DNA of 64,000 nucleotides, from the NCBI GenBank assembly GCA_012513915.1, contig JAAZBG010000153.1, positions 30,829 to 94,828 on the forward strand, given 5' to 3'. Shown here piece by piece: positions 7,712 through 17,200 of the stretch. A program made the position numbers and the translations under genes. How positions within the stretch are numbered: position 1 is the first letter of the stretch; each line of letters begins with the position of its first letter. The notes beneath the pieces were generated by a model that worked only from the letters and a program-made list of their open reading frames with translations, ran no database searches and had not been told where the DNA came from. Origin of the DNA: Fibrobacter sp. (GTDB lineage Bacteria; Fibrobacterota; Chitinivibrionia; Chitinivibrionales; Chitinispirillaceae).

Positions 7712-8194
7712 ATGCAGACAAAAGCAAAAACCAGTGTAACAAAAGGAAAAGTTGTTGGAATAACACGTGTAAATCTAAACGATGTAACACCAACGATTCC
7801 TGGTACAGGCAAGGATTTTTTACCTAAAAAAAATAAAGATATTGAAGCTGTACTTAATGGTTATCCCTACAACGAATTTGTTGCACTCGCTGAAGACATT
7901 AATTTACCAATAAGTCAACTCTCCAAAATAGCCGGGATAGCATCATCAACACTTAACAGAAGGGAAATAAAAGGAAAGCTTACTGCACCGGAATCCGACA
8001 GGTTGTACCTGACACGAAAAGTATTTGATCTTGCTGTTGAGGTTACAGGTTCTAAAGAGAATGCACGTATCTGGATGGTAACACCGCAGATTTCACTTAA
8101 TAACGAAAAACCCATTAGTTATTTACGAACAATTCCCGGGGCCGACATTGTAATTAATCTTTTATACGCTATGGAATATGGGGTATATTTATGA
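7712..8194 (+). CDS. Xre/MbcA/ParS-type antitoxin
   Basis: This 160-residue protein has a helical N-terminal DNA-binding region (about 50-95; LSKIAGIASSTLNRR resembles the recognition turn). The C-terminal toxin-binding region of the MbcA/ParS/Xre family (DUF2384) follows, with ISYLRTIPGADIVINLLYAMEYGVYL at the end; family members normally end ...G..L..L..IEYGVY. It is the first gene of a two-gene operon and overlaps the toxin ATG by 4 nt (8191-8194). It should neutralise the RES toxin and repress the operon through the 7660-7689 palindrome. Confidence 0.88.
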   Translation: MQTKAKTSVTKGKVVGITRVNLNDVTPTIPGTGKDFLPKKNKDIEAVLNGYPYNEFVALAEDINLPISQLSKIAGIASSTLNRREIKGKLTAPESDRLYLTRKVFDLAVEVTGSKENARIWMVTPQISLNNEKPISYLRTIPGADIVINLLYAMEYGVYL

Positions 8195-8646
8195 TCCATA
8201 TTTTTCGTATTGTAAAAAAGAGATATGAAAAGTCTGCTTTTTCGGGAATTGGTGGAATGTATAGCGAAGGCCGCTGGCATTCAAAAGGTAAACCGGTAGT
8301 TTACACATCCATGTCAGCATCGTTGGCTGCACTTGAAGTTTTGGTACATTGGCAGCCATCCAGCATTATCCCTGTATTTGTTCTGTGTCATGCAACAATA
8401 CCAAAATCCTGCGTAGAGTCAACCTATAAAAAAATCAATCTGCGTGACCCTGCAAATGATCAGAGTTTAACCCAGACAGTTGGAGATAACTGGTTTAATT
8501 CTTCAAGCGCCCTTGCCCTTGAAGTCCCCTCGATAATCATACCGTCTGAGTATAATTTCGTAATCAATACATCACACCCGGATTACAGTAAACTGAAAAT
8601 TGTAACAATTGAAGACTTTTCTTTTGATCGCAGACTTGTTCAATAG
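8191..8646 (+). CDS. RES-domain toxin
   Basis: This 151-residue protein fits the RES family in length and motif order: HIFRIVKKRY near the start, GGMYSEGRWHSKGKPVVYTS, AALEVLVHW, and SSSALALEVPSIIIPSEYNFVINTSHPDY. The conserved Arg, Glu and Ser that name the family all have candidates here. Characterised RES toxins deplete NAD+ by hydrolysis or phosphorolysis and stop growth. It is translationally coupled to the antitoxin. No intrinsic terminator separates it from the convergent 8690-9157 gene, 43 bases away. Confidence 0.9.
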   Translation: MIHIFRIVKKRYEKSAFSGIGGMYSEGRWHSKGKPVVYTSMSASLAALEVLVHWQPSSIIPVFVLCHATIPKSCVESTYKKINLRDPANDQSLTQTVGDNWFNSSSALALEVPSIIIPSEYNFVINTSHPDYSKLKIVTIEDFSFDRRLVQ

Positions 8647-8689
8647 TCTTTTTTCCGGCAGCACATAAGTACATAACCGTCTTGTAAAT

Positions 8690-9157
8690 CTACGGTAATG
8701 CTACTGTCATCAGGTGCTCTGCAACGATCCTGGGATCTATTCTGAATGGCGAAGAGGTTCCCTGAAAAAAACCATGTGTTTTTATAAGATGCAGAGAGAG
8801 CGGCGAGATTATAAGCGGTGCGTGTAATACGCCTCCGGAAAGGGTAACCTGCCCCTTTGCAAAGGTGCCGCATTTTCCAAACGGACAGGGAAGTTTGCCC
8901 CGAATATCAATGAGCTCCCCGGTGATACCATTCGGAAAAGTTACCGGATCCCCCATTGCAAGTTCACATTTCCTATAGATGAGCTCCAGGGCTTGTGCAA
9001 CCTTTTCCGTTGTTAGTCCGCACTCTTCGAGGAGTGCATAATCGGTGTCAATAATGTCACGTATCGATGCAGTGCCGGTATCACTCCCTAAAAAACCCGG
9101 AGCGGAAATGGGAGATGGTTTGAATTTACTGACAGGATCTTCACGCAGCTCTTTCAT
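8690..9157 (-). CDS. Unknown protein at the end of the nqr operon
   Basis: This 155-residue soluble protein starts 30 bases after nqrF in the same direction, so it is probably co-transcribed. I do not recognise the family. Visible features are a helical middle (DYALLEECGLTTEKVAQALELIYRK), a paired-cysteine motif CPFGKC, and a hydrophobic stretch HAPLIISPLSLHLIKTHGFFQG. No signal peptide or membrane helix is evident. The cysteines could bind a metal or take part in cofactor handling for the NQR complex, but that is only suggested by position. Confidence 0.65.
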   Translation of the reverse strand: MKELREDPVSKFKPSPISAPGFLGSDTGTASIRDIIDTDYALLEECGLTTEKVAQALELIYRKCELAMGDPVTFPNGITGELIDIRGKLPCPFGKCGTFAKGQVTLSGGVLHAPLIISPLSLHLIKTHGFFQGTSSPFRIDPRIVAEHLMTVALP

Positions 9158-9187
9158 ATAGTTCGCTTCCGGTTAAGTGGTGTTCAA

Positions 9188-10303
9188 TCAGGAAAATTTG
9201 TCAAAGAATATTTTTTCTTTCTGCAGTCCGCTTTTGACGAATTCCTCGACCGTGGAGTCGATCATCGCCGGACCTCCGCACAGGTATGCTTCAAAGGCAC
9301 TTATATCGCTGATATATTTTTTGAATGTAGTTGTTGTATATCCCCTCTCGCCGGCCCATCCACTGTCAACTGCTTCACGGGAGAGAACCGGAATAAACGA
9401 AAAGGATGGTATCGCTTTTTCTATCAACCTGAATTCATCAATAAAAAAGAGGTCGCTTTGGGTGCGCGCTCCGAAGAAAAAGAGGCACTTGCGTGTATCG
9501 CCGTTCTTCTGTAATGTGCGTACCATGCTCCAGATGGGAGCCATCCCGCTGCCCCAGGCCATAAAAAGAAGCGGTGAAGTATTTTCTGATAGAAAGAAAT
9601 CTCCATAAGGCCCCGAGAAAGACACCTTCTGTCCCTCCTTAACAACAGAGAATGCCCAGTTCGAACAGATACCCTCGGGCACCTGACGAATAATAAGCTC
9701 CACGTAGCCGGAATCATGCGGCGGTGATGCTATCGAGTAGGCCCGCGTTACCGATTCACGGCCTTTATAGGGCTCCGATTGAAGTTGCAGATACTGGCCC
9801 GCTTTAAACGTGATCGTCTCGGGAGCAGTGAGCCGGATGCGAAGCTCAACCATATCTTTGGTAAGAAACCGCTTGCGTTCAAGAATCCCTGCGAATTTTT
9901 TTACTGAAAACAACTCAGGGGGAACGTGAATCCTGATATCACTGCGGATCTTGACCTGACAGGAAAGACGGATATTGTTTTTCTGTTCGACAGAAGTCAG
10001 GCTTGACTCTTCCACCGGTCCAATAAAACCGCCGCCATTTTCGACTTTCAGTTTACAAAAAGAACAGGTACCGCGCCCGCCGCAGGCTGAAGGAATAAAA
10101 ACGTTCTGCTCGGCAAGAGAGGATAGCAGCGATGATCCCCCTGCCACCGTAAGTTTTCTATCACCATTATTAATGTCAATTGTACACTGCCCGTAGTTAA
10201 GGACCTTCTTTTCCGTTAAAACGATAAACCCCGCAAGCAGGCAGCCAAGCAGCGTTAAAAAGCCAGTAGAAAGAGCGATCAGAAAAAATAGTGAATGATC
10301 CAT
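9188..10303 (-). CDS. nqrF: Na+-translocating NADH:quinone reductase subunit F
   Basis: NqrF is the NADH-oxidising subunit that passes electrons from FAD through a 2Fe-2S centre into the complex. The 371-residue protein has one N-terminal membrane helix (about 5-28). A ferredoxin domain with C-x5-C-x2-C (SACGGRGTCSFC) and a fourth Cys in IRLSCQ follows. The FAD/NADH reductase half has RAYSIASPP and YLCGGPAMI. It is somewhat shorter than the usual ~405-residue NqrF but all cofactor motifs are present. The start lies 1 nt after nqrE. The ferredoxin arrangement and membrane anchor favour NQR over Rnf. Confidence 0.92.
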   Translation of the reverse strand: MDHSLFFLIALSTGFLTLLGCLLAGFIVLTEKKVLNYGQCTIDINNGDRKLTVAGGSSLLSSLAEQNVFIPSACGGRGTCSFCKLKVENGGGFIGPVEESSLTSVEQKNNIRLSCQVKIRSDIRIHVPPELFSVKKFAGILERKRFLTKDMVELRIRLTAPETITFKAGQYLQLQSEPYKGRESVTRAYSIASPPHDSGYVELIIRQVPEGICSNWAFSVVKEGQKVSFSGPYGDFFLSENTSPLLFMAWGSGMAPIWSMVRTLQKNGDTRKCLFFFGARTQSDLFFIDEFRLIEKAIPSFSFIPVLSREAVDSGWAGERGYTTTTFKKYISDISAFEAYLCGGPAMIDSTVEEFVKSGLQKEKIFFDKFS

Positions 10304-10304
10304 T

Positions 10305-10913
10305 TTAAATTTTTATCATCCCGGAAAATCCAATAAACGCCAGCGACATGATACCTAAGATAATAAGTGTAATGCCCGGACCCTCAAGCCCCGGAGGCAG
10401 ATTTTTCTCATTAATTTTTTCACGGATACCACCAATAAGCACGATTGCCACAAACCATCCGAATCCGCCTCCCGCACCATACATCAATGCTTCAAGAAAG
10501 CTGTAAGGTTTAACCAGCATAAATATACTAATACCCAGAATCGCACAGTTGACAGCAATGAGGGGTAGAAAAATTCCCAGGGCGTAATAGAGCTTTGACG
10601 AGTACTTTTCCATAACCATTTCAGTGAGTTGCGTGAACGCGGCAATTATTGCTATAAAAGTGACCAACATCAGATAGGTGAGATTAAATGGTACCAGAAC
10701 GTAATAATACGTCAGGTAGTTGAGCCCCGCCGTACACGTGGTGACAAACACTACGGCGAGACCAAGCCCAAGAGATGTATCCACTTTTTTCGATACCCCC
10801 AGGCATGAGCACATGCCGAGAAAACGAGAAAGCAGAATGTTATCAGTAAAGGCGGCTGATGCAAAAATCAGAATCAGAGAGCCAATGGTTGTTGCATGTG
10901 GTGTCAGTTCCAT
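10305..10913 (-). CDS. nqrE: Na+-translocating NADH:quinone reductase subunit E
   Basis: This 202-residue integral membrane protein has six hydrophobic segments and the NqrE/RnfA signatures DNILLSRFLGMCS and LPLIAVNCAILG. NqrE and NqrD form the inverted pair of membrane subunits around an iron centre on the Na+ path. The conserved Cys in both half-repeats (GMCSCLG and NCAILG) is present. It lies 12 bases after nqrD and 1 base before nqrF. Confidence 0.93.
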   Translation of the reverse strand: MELTPHATTIGSLILIFASAAFTDNILLSRFLGMCSCLGVSKKVDTSLGLGLAVVFVTTCTAGLNYLTYYYVLVPFNLTYLMLVTFIAIIAAFTQLTEMVMEKYSSKLYYALGIFLPLIAVNCAILGISIFMLVKPYSFLEALMYGAGGGFGWFVAIVLIGGIREKINEKNLPPGLEGPGITLIILGIMSLAFIGFSGMIKI

Positions 10914-10925
10914 ATCTATTCCCCG

Positions 10926-11564
10926 CTAAGATTTCGCTGCTGATGTTGTGGTTGTCGGTTTATTTTGACGGGCAATCATTCCCCTGGCAATCCAGGTGAC
11001 AATGGCAAGCATGAAAAATGCTCCCGGAGCCTGAACCATTATGATCCACTGGTGCCACCAGAGTTCACGGGCCGGCAGAGGAAACCCGAGAATGGTTCCG
11101 AACCCAAGCGGCTCTCGGACACAGGCGATAATAATGAGTATAAAGCTATATCCGATCCCCTGCATGCACCCATCCAGAAGCGAAATACCCGGCTTGTTCT
11201 GTCCTGCAAATGCTTCAAGTCTGCCCATGACAATGCAGTTGGTGATTATAAGTCCTACATAGGGCCCGATGATGCGGTGAATCTCCGGGTCCAGCACCTT
11301 AATGAGGATTTCTACTATCATGACAAAAACCGCAATAATCATGACCTGAGTAATTATTCTGACACGCGGTGGTACAAAATTACGGATAAGCGAAAAGACC
11401 CAGTTTGAGAGCGTTGTAGTAAAAACCAGCCCGAAACACATATAAAGTGTATTTATCAACTGGTTGGTCACCGCAAGTGTCGAGCATATTCCCAGAACCT
11501 GAAAGAATATCGGATTCTCTTTCCATAATGCGTTTATTGCAACCTGCTTAGGCGTAAGTGCCAT
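10926..11564 (-). CDS. nqrD: Na+-translocating NADH:quinone reductase subunit D
   Basis: This 212-residue membrane protein shows the NqrD/RnfE motifs NPIFFQVLGICSTLAVTNQL and YVGLIITNCIVMGRLEAFA, with Cys in both half-repeats as expected for the shared iron site with NqrE. About six helices are visible. It sits 17 bases after nqrC in the usual nqr order. Confidence 0.93.
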   Translation of the reverse strand: MALTPKQVAINALWKENPIFFQVLGICSTLAVTNQLINTLYMCFGLVFTTTLSNWVFSLIRNFVPPRVRIITQVMIIAVFVMIVEILIKVLDPEIHRIIGPYVGLIITNCIVMGRLEAFAGQNKPGISLLDGCMQGIGYSFILIIIACVREPLGFGTILGFPLPARELWWHQWIIMVQAPGAFFMLAIVTWIARGMIARQNKPTTTTSAAKS

Positions 11565-11581
11565 AATACCACAATCCCCTG

Positions 11582-12214
11582 TTATAATCCGTTTTTGCTA
11601 TCATGGGCATTTTTAAACGATGCAAGACTTCTGTTTAGTGATTTCATGACAGCCATCGATGTCTGCGTCGCTCCCGTAATGGCATCGACTCTGTTGACCT
11701 GAGTTTTATCACCTGCACCGATTATGATTCTTTTCCCGATCGGGTTCTCCCATAGAATTTTCCTGCCCTTAAACTGACTACGAAACCACTCCTCTTCGAT
11801 ACGGGCCCCAAGTCCGGGTGTTTCGTGTTGCTCGGTGAAATAAATGCCGCTTATTGTCGAGAGATCTTTTGTCACGGTAATAATTCCCTCGATCCTGTCC
11901 CAGAAACCGACACCGGAAAAAACGATACCAACAGTGTAAGGTGCACTTTTCTGTGTGAGAGTAATAATACTCTCTCCATCATGCCGGAGTGTATCCCGGA
12001 CAATATTTTCTTCAACAGCTTTTTCGTAGCCTGCAGCATTATCTGATGCAACGGGCAGGTCAAAAACAGTACAAATCGCCCGGTTCAGAAACAGCACCTC
12101 GTTTGCTTTTACTATGGGTAGTGATGTATAGTAGACGGATGCAATACTGATACCAAGCAGGCTCGATACAATTCCCATAAAAAGTATGATGTATAAAGGT
12201 GATTTCTTGTTCAA
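11582..12214 (-). CDS. nqrC: Na+-translocating NADH:quinone reductase subunit C
   Basis: This 210-residue protein has an N-terminal membrane helix (about 7-30) and a periplasmic FMN-binding domain. DAITGATQTSMAV holds the (S/T)GAT-x-T signature whose Thr carries covalent FMN in this family. FTEQHETPGLGARIEEEWF is also typical. The length is shorter than in Vibrio NqrC (~257) but close to other compact forms. Its ATG overlaps the nqrB stop by 4 nt. FMN attachment normally needs an ApbE flavin transferase, which is not in the window. Confidence 0.92.
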   Translation of the reverse strand: MNKKSPLYIILFMGIVSSLLGISIASVYYTSLPIVKANEVLFLNRAICTVFDLPVASDNAAGYEKAVEENIVRDTLRHDGESIITLTQKSAPYTVGIVFSGVGFWDRIEGIITVTKDLSTISGIYFTEQHETPGLGARIEEEWFRSQFKGRKILWENPIGKRIIIGAGDKTQVNRVDAITGATQTSMAVMKSLNRSLASFKNAHDSKNGL

Positions 12215-13272
12215 GCAGCGTCCCCTTTTGCCGGGTTTGTCTTTGGTTTCTGCGCCCTTTTAATCCACAGGTCAAGCGATGGTGCAACCATATTGCCAAA
12301 AAGTATGGAAAAACCAACCGCACCGGGGAATATTGAACTGTAGCGAAGAAATACTATCATTACGCCAATAAAAATGCCATAAATCCATTGCGATAAAGGA
12401 AGTTTAGGCGCACTCACTGGCTCTGTCACCATGAATACCGAAGCATAAAGCAGACCACCGGAGAAAAGTGTAAATAAGACAGATGGTGCTGCTTCCAAAC
12501 CAAGTATATACTTAAGAAACAGATTCATTGCAACAGCCCCGATAATCGGGGAGATAAGAAGACGCAGCATGACGGTCTTAGTAAAAATAAGATAAAGTGC
12601 CGAACAGAGAATAATTGCGGCCGATACCTCCCCCGCAGAGCCGGCGCTCAGAATAACCGTCCGGTTGTCCCATGAAAAAACACCACCGATCGTACCAAGA
12701 AACAGTTCCAGCGTCGGTGCCGTAAACCCCATCCCCTTGTGCGCCGACATAGGGGTTGCTGCAGAAATTGCATCAATAACACTCTGGCCGGAATCCGCAA
12801 GATAGGCAGGAAGTGCAGACATTGACGTAAAGCTCCAGTGGGCAAATCCTCCGGGAAAACCACCTATCACCGGTACAAACGAATTGACAAGTTCAATGGG
12901 AAAACAGACATACACAAAAGCCCTGCCGACGATAGCCGGGTTGAAGATATTTTTGCCAAATCCTCCGAAAGCCTCTTTGCCGAAAAGAATACCGAAAACA
13001 ATCCCTGTAATAGCTATCCAAAAGGGTGTCGTGGATGGAAGGGATAACCCATACAGCATTGTGGAAACAAAGCAGGCCATGGATATTTTTCCATTGCGGC
13101 TCTTTACCATGATCCATTCGGTAAGTAATCCTGCAACAGAGGAGACCGCGACAAGGGCAAGAACACGCCAGCCAAAGAAATAGATAGCACCCAGGAGTAC
13201 CGGCACAAGCGCATAGATAACACGGATCATATTGGGCTGCTTTAAAAATGGCGGGGGTTTTATATCTAACAT
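12211..13272 (-). CDS. nqrB: Na+-translocating NADH:quinone reductase subunit B
   Basis: This 353-residue multi-helix protein matches NqrB/RnfD. KEAFGGFGKNIFNPAIVGRAFVY is a family hallmark, and DAISAATPMSAH holds the S-x-A-T Thr expected to carry covalent FMN. GHxx-type channel helices follow. NqrB carries riboflavin and FMN and is part of the Na+ channel. In most genomes nqrA lies directly upstream; here nqrB is the first gene, preceded by about 230 bases without a gene and then a pseudogene. The assignment to NQR rather than Rnf rests on nqrF and on gene order. Confidence 0.92.
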   Translation of the reverse strand: MLDIKPPPFLKQPNMIRVIYALVPVLLGAIYFFGWRVLALVAVSSVAGLLTEWIMVKSRNGKISMACFVSTMLYGLSLPSTTPFWIAITGIVFGILFGKEAFGGFGKNIFNPAIVGRAFVYVCFPIELVNSFVPVIGGFPGGFAHWSFTSMSALPAYLADSGQSVIDAISAATPMSAHKGMGFTAPTLELFLGTIGGVFSWDNRTVILSAGSAGEVSAAIILCSALYLIFTKTVMLRLLISPIIGAVAMNLFLKYILGLEAAPSVLFTLFSGGLLYASVFMVTEPVSAPKLPLSQWIYGIFIGVMIVFLRYSSIFPGAVGFSILFGNMVAPSLDLWIKRAQKPKTNPAKGDAA

Positions 13273-13503
13273 TGCCTCATACCTGGATAATGAACTTGTA
13301 CCTTATCTGAATGACTCTTCATGTTCCTTTAAAATACTTTTGGGTAGTAAACTTACAAACAATTTTGGAGATCGTTTGTAATTATCAGTCTTTACAAGGG
13401 TATATCGCTGTAAAAGGGTTCACCAGAAACAGGTTATAAAGTGGGATTAAACAGTTGCATGGAATATAAAAACACATATCATTTTTTTCCACACTATCAA
13501 TAA

Positions 13504-13875
13504 TACGCTCATTCAGCCGGATCAAAATTTCATCTCACCCATCGATTTGTTTGTGCCTGTGCTCTTCCTGAAGTAATAAAATATGCGGCAAATATCGATA
13601 AAGAGAAAGTTAAAATTGTCGGTGAAGCCATGGGTTTAAGCTTTACAGGGAAAGAAAGTGATAATGAAACCGGAGAAATTACAGCAGATGCAATCCGTAA
13701 TTTCCTTAAGAAAGTAAATATCAAGTCAGTTAAATCAATGGGAATTTCTAAAGAAGATTTTATGGGCATAACTCCCATGGTCTTTAAGGATGCATGTTAT
13801 AATTTTGTACCGAAAGAATTGACCAGATCAGAACTTGAACTTATTTTAAGTGCTGTTTATGATAATTATTCTTGA
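13504..13875 (+). pseudogene. Iron-containing alcohol dehydrogenase, C-terminal remnant
   Basis: Translation in the frame of the stop at 13873-13875 gives about 123 codons, open back to a stop at 13501. The reading includes KFHLTHRF, VCACALPEVIKYA, KIVGEAMGL and KDACYNFVPKELTRSELELIL. These match the last third of group III iron-dependent alcohol dehydrogenases, including a metal-ligand His region (F-H-x-T-H). The Rossmann half and most of the metal site are missing and no start codon with a ribosome-binding site is near. It is therefore a 5'-truncated remnant lying on the strand opposite nqrB. Confidence 0.75.
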
Positions 13876-13967
13876 ATCGGACGATTCTAATGCAGATGGC
13901 AAACTCGTAATCGATCTGACTTATCCATCTCATTAAAATCCTGGTGTGCATAATAAATTGTGCGGAT

Positions 13968-13994
13968 AATTTTGCCACGGCTTGTGGCAAAATT
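13968..13994. repeat. Perfect 11-bp inverted repeat
   Basis: AATTTTGCCAC (13968-13978) and GTGGCAAAATT (13984-13994) flank a 5-base spacer. The T and A runs are on the wrong sides for an intrinsic terminator. It could be an operator or a stable RNA hairpin. Confidence 0.6.
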
Positions 13995-14088
13995 GAAGTC
14001 CTGTATTCTTAGGCAATACTAAACAAACAGGTTAATACGTCCACAAGACTTTATGTAAAAATTTCAGAGATTCACAGTAACCAGACTA

Positions 14089-14127
14089 ATCAATTAAGTG
14101 TTTTAAAAATTGAAACACTTAATTGAT
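14089..14127. repeat. Perfect 15-bp inverted repeat
   Basis: ATCAATTAAGTGTTT (14089-14103) and AAACACTTAATTGAT (14113-14127) flank a 9-base spacer, about 170 bases before the peptidase start. The size and AT-richness suit an operator or a mobile-element end. It is not followed by a T tract. Confidence 0.65.
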
Positions 14128-14297
14128 CAGGGCGACTATTCATTCCTGAAAAATCAATTATTTTTATTGAAGTTGCTGGTCCTGAAGACTATGAACAGGA
14201 TTAAAATTTCATAGTGAAGTAAAAGTATTGTTGGCCAACTGATACATTTACATTGATAAATGAGTGTTATGAAAATCACCTGAAAAAGGATATTTTT

Positions 14298-17200
14298 ATG
14301 TTTAAGAGAAAAATAATAGGAGCTCTATCGGCTATTGTACTTATGAGTGCCGGTATTTCAGGAGCTGATAAATTTTCGGTAAAGATGCCGTACAAAGAGG
14401 TTACTGTAGACAATGTCAATGGAAAGGCTGTGTTTGACGGAACCACACTTTACGGACAAGCCGGACAGCCAAATCTTCCATTCTATTCTGTAACATTTCT
14501 TTTGCCTTCAGATGCTGATATAGACAGGGTTTCTGTTGTACTTGAGAATGAAAAGGAGGTCGAGCTTGTCGATCAATACGATGTGGACGCAGTTCTTCCA
14601 CCTGTATCAGGAACAAAAACGCTTTGGCCAAAAGACCGAAGAATAGTCAATGGTAAAGATACTGACGTATATGAAAAAGATGCGTTTTTCCCTGCTTCGA
14701 ATGCCGGGAAATTATCGTTCAGTAAAATGGGCAACCATAATCTCGTGACAGTTCCGTTTTACCCGGTACGCTACAATCCGGTTACTAAAAAGCTTAAAAT
14801 GATTACCGGGGGGGATCTTTCTGTACTGATAGCCTCAGGATCTTCTTCGAAGGCAAGAACAAACAGTATGAGTTTTGCAGATCACCGTCAGGATGCATTA
14901 CTTAAAAAACTGGCTGTTAATTATGAACAAATAGCGGCTGGCTACAACCAGAACAGATCATCAAAAGCGTATAGGTCAAATGCAGCCCTTGCAGAAGCAT
15001 CAACAGGTGATGTTTATGTTATTCTCACAGTAAAGGATATTATCAATAAATCTAAAGAGCTGCAGAATTTCATACGCTCAAAGGAAAATCGCGGTTTTAA
15101 TGTAAAGGTTATTGATGAAGACAAATGGGGCGGAAATACTGGTGATGCCGCGGCTGAAAATATGCGCACCTGGCTTAAGGGAAATTATCTTAAAGAAAGT
15201 ATTAATTATGTTCTGCTTATTGGTAATCCCAACCCTGATACAGGTACTGTTCCTATGAAAATGGCTTGTACACAACTTGACACCACCGATACAATCTTTT
15301 GTCCAACAGATTGTTACTATTCTGAACTCAGTGGAAATTGGGATCTGGATGGAGACGGACTGTTTGGTGAATATAATGGTGACTATGGTCCCGGTGGAGT
15401 TGATAAGGTCAACGAATTGTCGTTGGCAAGAATCCCGTATTATGATAACATCGAAGACCTTGACAAAATACTTGCCAAGATAATTACCTATGAAAACAGT
15501 GATGGTACATCGAGTTCCTGGCGTTCAAAGATACTGCTGCCTATGGAACCTTCTGATTACAGCACTCCAGGGTGTGATCTTGGAGAAGCGATCGTAAATG
15601 ATGTTACAGACCCTGCGGGGTGGAAAAAAACCCGGATATATGAAAAAAACTACGGTGTCAATCCGGAAATAGTACCCACATCCACTGCTACAGTACTTCA
15701 CAGCTGGAAGACTGATCCGGCAGGGCTTGTTATATGGTGGACCCACGGGTGGTATGAGTCCGCATCTGATATAATGACCAGCAGATATGCTCAATATCTT
15801 GATGACCAATATCCGGCATTTACATTCCAGGTAAGCTGTTTGAACGCCCATCCCGAGACTCCGGATAATCTTTGTTATTCCATTCTCAAAAATGGCGGAA
15901 TTTCTACAATTGGCGCAACAAGGGAATCATGGTACATGCCGGGGCAGGCAAATTTTGAGGCTTCAAATTCAAGAATATCATATGAATTTGCCAGGTCTTT
16001 TGTTAAAGATGGATTTAATGTTGGATCGGCTTTGACATCTGCAAAGAGCAACGTAAATATCGAGTCTGGGTGGCAGTTGTCGAACTGGATGATGTTCTGT
16101 ATTTATGGAGACCCGGCTTTAAGCGTTTATACATCCACGGAAAACACATTACTGCTTGGTAATATACCTGATCAAAAAAAATATGCAGGCGAAAAATTTG
16201 AAGATGTTGATCTTAATAGTTATGTTTTCAGTTCTGCATATGCCTCAAACGAGATTAATTGGAGTGTCAACGGCTATAGAGAATTGAGAGCGTCTATAGT
16301 AAACGGTGTCCTGTCGGTGATCACTCCGAACACCTTCTGGTCCGGTTCGGAAACACTAACCATTGAAGCAAGAACACCCGATGGTAAAACGCAAACGCAT
16401 ACGTTTAAATATCGTATGGTTGGAAGCGACATGGTTTATCTAAGTGATTTAGAACCGAGTTTCGCAACCGCAGGATGGTCATCTGTCAAAAAAGATATGA
16501 GCGTAGGTGGCAATCCGATTCGTATTGCCTCAGAGGAGTATAAAAAAGGTTTAGGGACTCATGCAAACTCGGAAATAGTATACAATATTAATGGTCAGTA
16601 CGATATTTTTTCGGTTACTATCGGGGCAGATGATGAGACAGACGGTTCGGTTATTTTTGAAGTTCTCGGTGATAATCAGAGGTTATTTAAAAGCGGTACT
16701 ACAATGCAGAAGGGCTTTGCTGAGAAATGTAATATTGTAGTCAGGGGAGTACACGAACTGAGGCTGCTTGTCACTGATGCATATAATGGCATTAATAGTG
16801 ATCATGCCGACTGGGCGGATGCAAGACTAATCAAAAATGCAGGTATTAAAACAGTAAATGCGACTATTCATGAATATAGTTTTAATGGTTGCTGGCAGGA
16901 CGCCTGGTCTTCAACTATATCTTACAAAAAGGGGGATCAGTGTACCTTTGCAGGAAATTCCTGGAGAGCACATGAAGATAATTTTAATAACATTCCGACT
17001 GACACACAATCTTCCTGGTATGACCTTGGGCCATGTCCATCTTCCCAGACTCAATATTTCGGTTCTTTATCCCAATATGGAATAATTGCAGTTGAGTCGG
17101 GAGATCAATTGACATTGTCCCCCAATCCAGACTATAAATTTGAATTGACACAGCTGCTGATAGATGGACAATCGGGAACATGCAACGTCAATGGAACCAT

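Larger units (their letters stand above)
13876..14297. other. Gene-poor region upstream of the C25 peptidase
   Basis: No intact gene is seen. It holds two perfect palindromes, annotated separately. Short open stretches that end at stops near 13934-13936 and 14201-14203 read like gene ends (for example IIFIEVAGPEDYEQD) but have no starts. Together with the ADH remnant this suggests a decayed segment. The promoter of the peptidase gene probably lies in the last 100 bases, but no clear boxes are visible. Confidence 0.4.

Noticed and set aside
9177..9608. Open frame of 143 codons opposite nqrF
   Set aside because: Shadow of nqrF, whose NAD-binding motif lies on the minus strand.
13530..13778. 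Open frame on the minus strand over the ADH remnant
   Set aside because: The plus strand reads as a conserved dehydrogenase C-terminus; the minus frame has no family features.
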